Assembly (NCBI RefSeq): GCF_000621845.1
Contig: NZ_JHXF01000009.1
Location: forward strand, 124,001-188,000
Length of the DNA stretch: 64,000 bases
Source: Ruminococcus flavefaciens MA2007
Lineage (GTDB): Bacteria; Bacillota; Clostridia; Oscillospirales; Ruminococcaceae
Direction: 5' to 3'
This document shows positions 15,538 through 23,522 of the stretch, in pieces; positions within the stretch are counted from its first letter, which is position 1; each line of letters starts with the position of its first letter. The notes under the pieces are model-generated. The model was given only the letters and a program-made list of their open reading frames with translations, searched no databases and was not told the DNA's origin. Both the position numbers and the translations under genes were made by a program.

Positions 15538-17583
15538 GAAATCACGGCTGGTCTCGAAGAAATCGTACTCAGCCTTGGATATTTCCACACATTCCGCCGC
15601 AAGCTCATCGACTTCGGCGGACTTTTTATATATTACGGGGAATTTTGCCACCTCTCCCGACTGAAAATTCAGAGTAGGGTTCAGCTGACCGAAGATATAG
15701 GCAAAAACCTTGGAATTGAGCAGTGCGCAGATGAAGTGCTTTTTGTCGTCAAGGTCAAATATACAGCAGCCGCCGTTATCGAAGATATAGCCCTTTCCGA
15801 ACTCGCGGATACTGAATTTTCCGCTGGTGAGGGTAGACCATGTAAGACCTGCCTTGGTGAAATAGCGGTAATTCGCTACAACAGCAGTGGGGATAGCTCT
15901 TATCTCTGCACCGTCGTCAAACCAGTCGATGACATAGTCGTTGAAGCCGTACCACTTCCGATAGCCGCCGCCCTTATTATAAGGAAACCAGCGCTTTTTC
16001 AGAGTTTCAGCCCTGTCGATAGAGTTGCTGTCAAGATTGAGCTTGTTTTTGTCCACCTCGAACCAAAGTCTCAGGAATCTGTCGTTATCAGAGGTGGAAT
16101 TGCCTTTTCGGGGAGCTGCGATACTTCCCAGAGGCGGATATTTCGTGAAAAGTCCGCGGACGCTGTCACTAAGCCAGTATGCCGCAGGAGCATTGGGCAG
16201 CTTGCAGAAATCCTCGGCGTCAGCCTTGAACACATAATTGCAGTCAGGAGAAGCTATAGCTTCAAGAAGCTTTTCACGCTGAACTTCAAGACCGCCGCGG
16301 AAGTCCGTAAGACGGAAGTAAACACCCTTGCACTCGGTTTTGCAGTTGCGCATTGTAAAGGCGCAGACAGGCACGGTAGCCTCCTCAAAGGCGGAATACT
16401 CGAACTGCACAAGACTTTCGAGAGTACGTTCGGTGAACATCATTCGGCGGAGCTTTTCGTAGCTCTGAATGAACAGCCAGACAAAGGGCGTAAGGAAGCC
16501 AAGATAGCCCACTGGCTTTGCAAGCTCGGTGCAGCGCTGTATAAAAGCGGAAAACAGGTCAGCACGGCTGTCGGGATAATTAGCCTTGATGAAGCAGAGA
16601 AGCTGAGAACTCATATTTCCGCAGCTTAGATATGGCGGATTCGTCACCACAGCGTCGTATTTGCGTGTTAGGAGCTCATAGACCTTTGCCGCTTTTGTGC
16701 CATGTGTTTGGGGCGGTATAGTCGGTCTGAGAAGACTGCCGAAGAGCTCCGAACCCTCAAACTGCTGCGAAAAATCGTCTGCGCCTGCTAAATCCTCGGT
16801 ATCCCAGAGATTCAGCTCAATATTACAGCTGAGTATCTCGGGAGCATAGTCCGCTGCTTTCATTATCAGCGCAAAATGGGACATTCTCCGCATATGGCTG
16901 TCGATATCCAGACCGAAGATATTCCGCGTAAGAGCGAGCTTTGCGGCTTCAAGGCGGTCATAGCCGCGGGAGATATACAGCTCCATGAACAGGTCGAGTG
17001 CAGCAGTGAGGATATTTCCGCTGCCCATGCATGGATCGAGAAAGGTTATATCCTCGGGAGCACAGGGGATAGCTTCGGTATCTCTGCGGATATGATAGGG
17101 AAGATTTGATGTATCAAATCCGCAGGCTGACGAAAAAGCCTGACCGAGAGTATTTTCCGTCATATAGCGTACGATCCAGTGGGGAGTGAATATCTGCGTA
17201 GCGGCTGAGATGTTCTCAGTGCCAACCTTGACATTGCGCTTCAAGCCGCTGAGTGCAGCCTCCTTTGCGTCGCTGTTGAAGTACTGATAGAGCCGTCCTA
17301 TGAGCTGAACGTTGCTTTTCCACGATTCATCGGGGATATCGCCAAGCATTTTGCATACCTTATCAGAAGCTGATATAACTGCGCTTTCAACGGTAAGCCT
17401 TGGGAACACTTCGGGGAAAGCGTCGCTGAGTTCCGTTTTATCTATTTGCAGTTTATTGGCGGCAATGTATCGCATGGCAGCTCCGCGGAAAAAGGCTTCA
17501 AATCGAAGCGCATCGGAATCAAGTGCGCTGCGGAACTCATTTTTTACGGCTTCGGTGATATTTTTCAGCGATGACCTTTTCAC
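15517..17583 (-). CDS. PglX-like / Eco57I-type adenine DNA methyltransferase
   Basis: 688-residue class I SAM-dependent N6-adenine methyltransferase. Motif I is DPCMGSGNILTAAL (about residues 185-200), and the catalytic NPPY motif is in VVTNPPYLS. The C-terminal target-recognition half shows RKGNSTSDNDRFLRLWFEV and KRWFPYNKGGGYRKW, typical of BREX PglX enzymes. BREX PglX proteins are usually about 1,200 residues, so this one is much shorter. No pglZ, brxC or other BREX gene, nuclease or specificity subunit is nearby. The start is GTG 17583 with AAGGGGGG upstream. It may be an orphan methylase or part of a minimal system. The C-terminal residues are encoded in the shared terminator. Confidence 0.8.
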   Translation of the reverse strand: MKRSSLKNITEAVKNEFRSALDSDALRFEAFFRGAAMRYIAANKLQIDKTELSDAFPEVFPRLTVESAVISASDKVCKMLGDIPDESWKSNVQLIGRLYQYFNSDAKEAALSGLKRNVKVGTENISAATQIFTPHWIVRYMTENTLGQAFSSACGFDTSNLPYHIRRDTEAIPCAPEDITFLDPCMGSGNILTAALDLFMELYISRGYDRLEAAKLALTRNIFGLDIDSHMRRMSHFALIMKAADYAPEILSCNIELNLWDTEDLAGADDFSQQFEGSELFGSLLRPTIPPQTHGTKAAKVYELLTRKYDAVVTNPPYLSCGNMSSQLLCFIKANYPDSRADLFSAFIQRCTELAKPVGYLGFLTPFVWLFIQSYEKLRRMMFTERTLESLVQFEYSAFEEATVPVCAFTMRNCKTECKGVYFRLTDFRGGLEVQREKLLEAIASPDCNYVFKADAEDFCKLPNAPAAYWLSDSVRGLFTKYPPLGSIAAPRKGNSTSDNDRFLRLWFEVDKNKLNLDSNSIDRAETLKKRWFPYNKGGGYRKWYGFNDYVIDWFDDGAEIRAIPTAVVANYRYFTKAGLTWSTLTSGKFSIREFGKGYIFDNGGCCIFDLDDKKHFICALLNSKVFAYIFGQLNPTLNFQSGEVAKFPVIYKKSAEVDELAAECVEISKAEYDFFETSRDFKKHPLI

Positions 17584-17705
17584 GGTATCCCCCCCTTAAA
17601 TCAAATAACATTATTATTATAACACACAGCGGCTTTTCTTTCAAGTGAAAAGGGAATATTGCCGATATAGTTCGTTTTGGGGACTATGTGATTTTTTGTA
17701 AACTA

Positions 17706-17734
17706 TTGACAATTTACTATGGGTGTGTTATAAT
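17706..17734 (+). promoter_or_regulatory. Consensus sigma-A promoter of the GGDEF/EAL gene
   Basis: -35 TTGACA at 17706-17711, a 17-base spacer, and -10 TATAAT at 17729-17734. Both hexamers match the consensus exactly. A leader of about 135 bases follows. Confidence 0.85.
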
Positions 17735-17877
17735 AATTTTGTGTTCAATAACTTCGGTTTAAATAAATTGCGTATAAGCGATATGTTTTTAGCTTATTAT
17801 CAGTTATTAATTCGATTATTTACATCGCAGCTTGGCGGTAATACTGTTTCTATTTTTTTACAACGGGGGGACTACAT

Positions 17878-19842
17878 ATGAAAAAGGTCTTGAAATGGTT
17901 GTCGGACGGTCTCGGTTTTGAGAAGCAAAGCAAATATGTAAACGAGTATTTCTTCAGAGCGAATATGCGTGCGAGCATTTATATGTCCGTTGTTGTAATA
18001 GTTCTTGAAATATGGATGATAATCCGTATGACCAATACCATATTTGAGAATAATCTTCAGAGTAATTTCAAGCATTATTTCGAGAAGTATTACATCAATT
18101 ATATAATTCTTCTGGTTTCGGGCGTACTTATGCTCCTGTTTTCACAGAGATATATCAGGGGAAAGACCAAGAATCACGCTCTCGGACAGTGCATAAAATG
18201 GGTATTTACCTTTATATGCATCTATTTCGGAGTAAAGATATCCATTAACGATTATGCAAAGGGAGAGCAGATACTTACTTTCCTTACTATGGAACTTTTC
18301 TCCATGTGTCTGCTTACATGGAAGCCTTTGGCGGCGTTCCTTATCTCAGGCGGCTCTTATCTTTATTTCTTCCTGCGCATAAATGATATGGTGGCAGTTA
18401 ATACGGGAGACCAGGGTACTACTATAGCAACGCAGATAAACTTTTTTACCATGTGGATATCTACTATGATGGTATGTGTTGCAAATTATAACAACACACG
18501 TTTGCAGGCTATCAAGGACGAGAATCTTGAGAAGATAAACGCTTATCTTTCAAAGATATCCGTAGAGGACGAGCTGACAGGCATTCACAACATGGTATAT
18601 TTCCGCTCAGAGGGCGAAAAGCTTCTGAATTATGTAACGACCGATAAGGAAAATATCCTTTTCCTGTTCTTTGATATCGAAAACTTTAAGTCCTACAACG
18701 AAAAGTACAGTTTTCAGGCAGGAAATGAGCTTCTTAAAAAGATAGCTCATATGATAGAAGATGAATTTGAAGGCTCGCTTGTTTCCCGCTTTTCCGATGA
18801 CCATTTCGTAGTTCTTACCAGTGTTGACGGAGCTCAGAATAAGATAGGACAGCTTTCAGGGGAGATAAAGAAGCTCCAGAAGGAAGTCCACCTTGAACTG
18901 AAATGCGGCGCTTATAAGCCTACAGACGATAAGTCTGACATAAGTCAGGCCTGCGACAGAGCTCGTTTTGCCTGCAACAGTATCAAGAAGCACTATGACC
19001 GCACTCTGCGTTTTTACGATAAGTCCCTTGAGGACAAATTCCAGCAGAAGCAGTACATCGTCAATAATATCGACACGGCTATTGAAAACGGCTGGATAAA
19101 GGTATTCTACCAGCCAGTTGTGGATACTTCTGACGGCTCTATCTGTGGTCTTGAAGCTCTCGCAAGGTGGCAGGATCCGAATTACGGACTTCTTCCTCCG
19201 GGCGCATTCATCGAGATACTTGAAGAATACCGCCAGATATACAAGCTTGACCTCTGCATGGTGGAATCGGTTTGCAGAGATTACCGCGAGTCTGTTGACA
19301 GCGGAAAAGCCTTCGTTCCTGTTTCGCTCAACTTCTCAAGACTTGATTTCGAGCTTTGCGACATCGTCGGAAATCTCTGCGAGATCGTCGAGAAGTACAA
19401 CGTTCCAAAGGAATTTATAGATGTGGAAGTTACCGAGAGCGCTCTTACCGATCAGCAGGATTTCCTGCCGAATGCAATAAAGAGCCTCAGGGAAATGGGC
19501 TACAAGGTTTGGCTGGACGACTTCGGAAGCGGCTATTCATCGCTGAATGTACTTAAAGATTACCATTTTGATGTTCTCAAGATAGATATGAAGTTCCTCA
19601 GAGGCTTTGACAGCAACGAAAAGACCAGACCTATCCTTGAAAATATCGTAGACCTGACCAAACAGCTCAGTATGGTATCGCTTACCGAGGGCGTTGAGAC
19701 TAAGGAGCAGTTCGATTTCCTTGCAAATATCGGCTGTAACCGCGCACAGGGCTACCTGTTCAGCAAGCCTCTGCCGCTTGAGGAGCTAAGACAGAAGATC
19801 GCCGCAGGCAAGCTTTCTATCTCAAAGCAATATGCAAAATAA
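17878..19842 (+). CDS. Membrane GGDEF-EAL protein, probable c-di-GMP phosphodiesterase
   Basis: 654 residues. The N-terminal third holds about six hydrophobic helices (about 35-205). A GGDEF-type domain follows at about 230-380. Its signature site reads SDDHF instead of GGDEF, so cyclase activity is probably lost, although FFDIENFKSYN is kept. The EAL domain (about 395-645) keeps EALARW, NFSRLDFE, DVEVTESAL, DDFGSGYSS, KIDM, EGVET and QGYLF, which are the metal and substrate residues of active phosphodiesterases. I therefore predict c-di-GMP hydrolysis, with the degenerate GGDEF domain possibly sensing GTP, under control of the membrane sensor region. The gene is monocistronic. Its target process (motility, adhesion, surface assembly) is unknown. 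Confidence 0.9.
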   Translation: MKKVLKWLSDGLGFEKQSKYVNEYFFRANMRASIYMSVVVIVLEIWMIIRMTNTIFENNLQSNFKHYFEKYYINYIILLVSGVLMLLFSQRYIRGKTKNHALGQCIKWVFTFICIYFGVKISINDYAKGEQILTFLTMELFSMCLLTWKPLAAFLISGGSYLYFFLRINDMVAVNTGDQGTTIATQINFFTMWISTMMVCVANYNNTRLQAIKDENLEKINAYLSKISVEDELTGIHNMVYFRSEGEKLLNYVTTDKENILFLFFDIENFKSYNEKYSFQAGNELLKKIAHMIEDEFEGSLVSRFSDDHFVVLTSVDGAQNKIGQLSGEIKKLQKEVHLELKCGAYKPTDDKSDISQACDRARFACNSIKKHYDRTLRFYDKSLEDKFQQKQYIVNNIDTAIENGWIKVFYQPVVDTSDGSICGLEALARWQDPNYGLLPPGAFIEILEEYRQIYKLDLCMVESVCRDYRESVDSGKAFVPVSLNFSRLDFELCDIVGNLCEIVEKYNVPKEFIDVEVTESALTDQQDFLPNAIKSLREMGYKVWLDDFGSGYSSLNVLKDYHFDVLKIDMKFLRGFDSNEKTRPILENIVDLTKQLSMVSLTEGVETKEQFDFLANIGCNRAQGYLFSKPLPLEELRQKIAAGKLSISKQYAK

Positions 19843-19899
19843 TATTACAGCGCTTTCGTTTAACAGTAATACTTATATAGAAATTTTATGTTTATTATT

Positions 19900-20100
19900 G
19901 AGAGAACCCCTTTTGAAAAAGGGGCTTCTCTCAAACTCTCTCCCTAAAACTTTCGTTTTGTTTTTTCACAGATAGGGCGCTCCTGCATTTTGCAGGGCTT
20001 TTTTATTATATAAAGCGCCCTATCTGCGAAAAAAACAGATAAAAGTCTTTGGAAAGGGGTATGGGGGAAACGCTTTCTTCAGAAAGGTTTACCCCATAAA
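19900..20100. repeat. Nested inverted repeats in a 529-base intergenic region
   Basis: Between the EAL gene and the GH5 gene there is no ORF. A first hairpin pairs GAGAGAACCCC with GGGGCTTCTCTC (19900-19932). A second pairs CAGATAGGGCGC (19969-19980) with GCGCCCTATCTG (20015-20026), enclosing a terminator hairpin. The tail, 20040-20100, is purine-rich. The layout suggests a dispersed repeat element inserted around a terminator. Confidence 0.55.
19982..20005 (+). terminator. Rho-independent terminator
   Basis: Arms CCTGCA and TGCAGG (19982-19996) followed by a T run, inside the larger inverted repeat downstream of the EAL gene. Confidence 0.7.
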
Positions 20101-20288
20101 TAGCCATATGCTCTATATTAGTGTTACGTTTATCGGGAGCGCTTTTTTATACAAATAGAATACGAATTTTTAACCTGCGGTGCATATTCTTCTACGTTGA
20201 TTTTTGCACTTTGAGTGCATAAAACGCCTTTGGAAATGCTGAAATAGTAATTTTGATACCGAAATTATTTAAAAATATCAAAATACTG

Positions 20289-20317
20289 TTGTCAAGCATG
20301 ACTTATTGTGCTATAAT
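20289..20317 (+). promoter_or_regulatory. Sigma-A promoter of the GH5 gene
   Basis: -35 TTGTCA at 20289-20294, a 17-base spacer, and -10 TATAAT at 20312-20317. Confidence 0.75.
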
Positions 20318-20371
20318 TGATACAGAATATAAAAGTTGTTCACGGGACATTAATATTTAGGAGGAATAATT

Positions 20372-21964
20372 ATGAAGAAACAGATCATCAGTACTGCTCT
20401 GGCACTTATGGTGCTCGGGGCGACAGTTCAGCCCTTTGGGCAGAGCGAGAAGAAAGCATTTGCCGCAGACAGCACTATGCGTGATATCTCGACTATGGAC
20501 CTTGTAAAGGAAATGGGTGTAGGTATCAATCTCGGCAACACTATGGAGGCTTGCGGCGACTGGATAGCCGAGGTCGACGCAGAGTGGGGCGACGGAGTTC
20601 TCACTGTTGAGGAGTACGAAACAGCATGGGGAAGCCCTGTTGTTACTCAGAAAATGATTCAGGGCATGGCTGACGAGGGCTTCGGCGTGGTACGTGTGCC
20701 TGTAGCGTGGTCAAACCTCATGGAGGACAACTACAAGATAAACAAGGACCTTGACGCTCGTGTTCATGAGATAGTTGACTGGGTTATCGACGCGGATATG
20801 TACTGCATCATCAATATCCACTGGGATAATGGCTGGGTAAACACATTCCCTGACAAAAAGGACGAGTGCATGAAGCGCTATCAGACAATGTGGGAGCAGA
20901 TATCCGACAGCTTCAAGGACTACGGCGACAAGCTGATGTTCGAGTCACAGAACGAGGAGCTGGGCTGGGAAAAGGTCTGGAACCCATGGGGCGGCACAGA
21001 GGGCAAGGCTGAGTCCTATGCTCTTGTAAATGAGATAAATCAGAAGTTCGTTGACGTTATCCGCAAGTCAGGCGGTAACAATCCGAAGCGTCATCTGCTG
21101 ATATCGGGATACAATACGGGATTTGACCGCACCTGCGATCCTCTCTTCAAAATGCCGAGCGATCCTGCAAACCGCATGGCAGTATCAGTTCACTACTATA
21201 CTCCCGCAGGCTTTGCTATCCTTGAGGATAAGGACGAAACATGGGCAAAGGCTCGCGCAACATGGGGTACAGACGAGGATTACAAGGAACTCAATGCGAA
21301 CATGGACATGATGAAAAATGGCTTTATTGACAAGGGCATACCCGTTATCGTAGGCGAGTACGGCTGTCCTACAAAGGGCAAGGAGCCTGATTCGGTATGA
21401 CTTTTCATCAGCTCTGTTTGTAAGGCAGCATATGAGCGCGGACTTTGTCCTGTGCTCTGGTCAACTCCAGGCGGACACTATAACCGCGAGACCTGCAAAA
21501 TGGAAGATCAGGAGCTGAGAAAGCTTCTCAATGAGATATCAGGCTTCAAGCCAAAGGCTCCTGCTGAGACAACAACTACAACCACTGCAACTACAACTAC
21601 TGCAACAACAACTACCACATCTTCCACAACTACAACAACTGTAACTACTACAGCCGAGACAACCACATCTACGACCTCTGTAACAACAACTGCCGAGCCT
21701 GTTACTTCTACAACAACTACAGCTCCAAAGGCTGGCAAAAAGGGCGACGCAAACTGCGACGGCAATGTTGATATGTCAGATGTTGTGCTGATAATGCAGT
21801 CGCTTGCAAATCCAAACAGATTCGGCGAGAGCGGCACAGACGAGCACCACATCACCCGTGAGGGAGCAGATAACGGTGACGTAGCAGGCGGCAATGACGG
21901 TCTCACTAGCGGCGACGCCCTTGAGATACAGCTTTTCCTTCTTGGTATCAAGTCCTCTCTTTAA
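20372..21964 (+). pseudogene. GH5 endoglucanase with C-terminal dockerin, interrupted by an in-frame TGA
   Basis: The reading frame runs 531 codons from ATG 20372 (AGGAGG upstream) to TAA 21964, broken only by TGA at 21398-21400. Before it lie a signal peptide (about 1-30) and most of a GH5 (subfamily 4-like) barrel with acid/base Glu195 (QNEE) and nucleophile Glu329 (VGEYGCP). After it the same frame continues the barrel (RGLCPVLWSTPGGHY), then a Thr-rich linker, then a dockerin (GDANCDGNVDMSDV, DGLTSGDALEIQ). The context GAT TCG GTA TGA CTT suggests an Arg CGA codon changed to TGA by one C-to-T event. Unless it is read through or is a sequencing error, the product lacks the last barrel strand and cannot join the cellulosome. 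The remainder shows no decay. Confidence 0.9.
21398..21400 (+). other. In-frame TGA codon inside the GH5 gene
   Basis: Codon 343 of the reconstructed frame. The following base is C, a context known to favour readthrough of UGA. The frame is unchanged on both sides, so this is a point substitution and not an indel. Confidence 0.9.
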
Positions 21965-21989
21965 AACCTAAAGACGTGTATATCCCGAA

Positions 21990-22020
21990 AAAAGCCCACA
22001 GCTTAATGCTGTGGGCTTTT
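21990..22020. terminator. Bidirectional terminator between GH5 and LCP genes
   Basis: Perfect 13-base arms AAAAGCCCACAGC (21990-22002) and GCTGTGGGCTTTT (22008-22020) with A and T runs, between convergent genes. Confidence 0.9.
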
Positions 22021-22024
22021 GCCT

Positions 22025-23461
22025 TTAATCTTTAGAAAAAACTTCCTTGTCGATGACTTCTCTGTTTGCGCCGAAGTCTACCTGTAAAACGTTTCCTACG
22101 TCTACATCTGCACCTGTGAAGGTTCCCTCGGCAGGTATCTGTATCTGCTTTGTCTTGTATTTAAGAGCAAACGGTGCTCTCAGAGAGAGGAGATATGCCT
22201 TTGGTGTGGACATATTTGTAGCAACATCGGGAATAACGTCCGAAGCAAGGTTCTTGAAGATAGAGGGCTTGAATGTCTTCATCTTAGCGATGATAAGTGA
22301 CATTACTCTGCGCTGGCGCTCTGTTCGCTCGAAGTCGCTGTTGCCTACCTTACGTATACGCGAGTAGGAGAGAGCCTGCTTGCCGTTGAGGTGGAGCTTT
22401 CCGCCGCCGCTGAGCAGGTCTGCGTCGGGAGGATCGCCCATGAGACCGTTTACCTCGGAGATGAGGATAACATTTATCTCCTGAGCTTCTGCGTCGCTTA
22501 CCTCGATATCTATGCCGCCGACTGAATCCACAACGGATACGAATGAAGCAAAATCGACGGAAACATAGTCGTCGATACGAACATCAAAATTGAGTTCGAG
22601 AGTGTCCATGAGCAGGTCAGCTCCGCCGAATGCGTAAGCCGCATTGAGCTTGTTCCAGCCGTTATTCGGTATCTCTACGTAGCAGTCACGCATGAATGAG
22701 GTCATGATTATCTCATTGGTCTTGCTGTTGAGAGAAACAAGTATCATTGAGTCGGAGCGTCCGACCTCGTCGGCTGTTCTGCCGTCAGTACCGATAACGA
22801 GTATGCTGCGGACATGACCTCTGCCGAGGCTGTCTGCGTAGTGGTTACGGCTGTCTGAGGGCTTATACTCCATTTTCTTTATGAGAGACACTGATGTGCA
22901 GGAGTAAAGTCCGAAAAGCAGAAGGAACAGTATAAGGACAGTTCTGAACAGTCTGCCGATTATCCTGCGGAGAAGCGACTTGTGGCGGCGTTTTTTCTTT
23001 CGCGGCTTTTCCTCGGGCTCGTACTGAGGTGCAGTAGGCTTTTTTCGCTTCTGCGGCGGTCTTGGCGGCGGAGGCGGTGCTGCTTGTGGAGCAGCAGGAG
23101 GCGGATAATATCCGCCGTCGCCGTAGCCGCTGTATTCCTGCGGTGACTGCTGATTATAATCGTAATACTGAGGTTCGCTGTAATTTGGCTGCGGTGGTGG
23201 AGCAGAGTGGGGAAACTGTGGCGGCTGCTCTGAATGTGGGAACTGCGGCGGCTGTCCTGACTGGGGAAAGCGGGGAGCCTGCTGCTGGGGAGCACTGCTA
23301 CCTGACTGCGATGCAGCTCTGCGATTTACTCTCCTTAGGGGCGGCAGCTCCTGTTTTGGCGGAGCGCTGTAGCCGCTTACTCCGTTGGGGAGCAGCATAG
23401 TATCCTGATTATCAGTGTTTGGAATGTTGTCCTCGTCTCTGCCATTATATCTGTTTGGCAT
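22025..23461 (-). CDS. LytR-CpsA-Psr (LCP) family cell-envelope ligase
   Basis: 478 residues. A cytoplasmic Pro/Gln-rich and then Lys/Arg-rich tail spans about 1-165, one membrane helix lies at about 170-190, and the extracellular LCP domain is about 215-470. Family motifs visible are ILVIGTDGR, RSDSMILVSLN, SFMRDCYVEIP, KLNAAYAFGG, VDSVGGIDIEV and the arginines of YSRIRKVGNSDFERTERQRRV. LCP enzymes transfer lipid-linked polymers such as teichoic acid or capsule to peptidoglycan. The long proline-rich cytoplasmic tail is unusual and might bind a partner. It lies 61 bases downstream of the P-type-ATPase-like gene on the same strand and could be cotranscribed with it. Confidence 0.92.
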   Translation of the reverse strand: MPNRYNGRDEDNIPNTDNQDTMLLPNGVSGYSAPPKQELPPLRRVNRRAASQSGSSAPQQQAPRFPQSGQPPQFPHSEQPPQFPHSAPPPQPNYSEPQYYDYNQQSPQEYSGYGDGGYYPPPAAPQAAPPPPPRPPQKRKKPTAPQYEPEEKPRKKKRRHKSLLRRIIGRLFRTVLILFLLLFGLYSCTSVSLIKKMEYKPSDSRNHYADSLGRGHVRSILVIGTDGRTADEVGRSDSMILVSLNSKTNEIIMTSFMRDCYVEIPNNGWNKLNAAYAFGGADLLMDTLELNFDVRIDDYVSVDFASFVSVVDSVGGIDIEVSDAEAQEINVILISEVNGLMGDPPDADLLSGGGKLHLNGKQALSYSRIRKVGNSDFERTERQRRVMSLIIAKMKTFKPSIFKNLASDVIPDVATNMSTPKAYLLSLRAPFALKYKTKQIQIPAEGTFTGADVDVGNVLQVDFGANREVIDKEVFSKD

Positions 23462-23522
23462 TGTGAAGCTCCTTTCAATGTTTGAAGAACCCGTATCATA
23501 GCTGACACAGGTTCTTGTTACG

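Noticed and set aside
15529-16629. 366-codon plus-strand frame opposite the PglX-like gene
   Set aside because: The minus strand carries all methyltransferase motifs; the plus frame has no recognised motif and no RBS.
21398-21400. Selenocysteine or other recoding at the GH5 TGA
   Set aside because: The expected residue is Arg in a barrel segment, no SECIS-like hairpin is evident right after it, and the other genes use TGA as a normal stop.
21508-21951. Minus-strand frame opposite the GH5 linker and dockerin
   Set aside because: It is the antisense of a Thr-rich linker plus a clear dockerin; no RBS and no domain.
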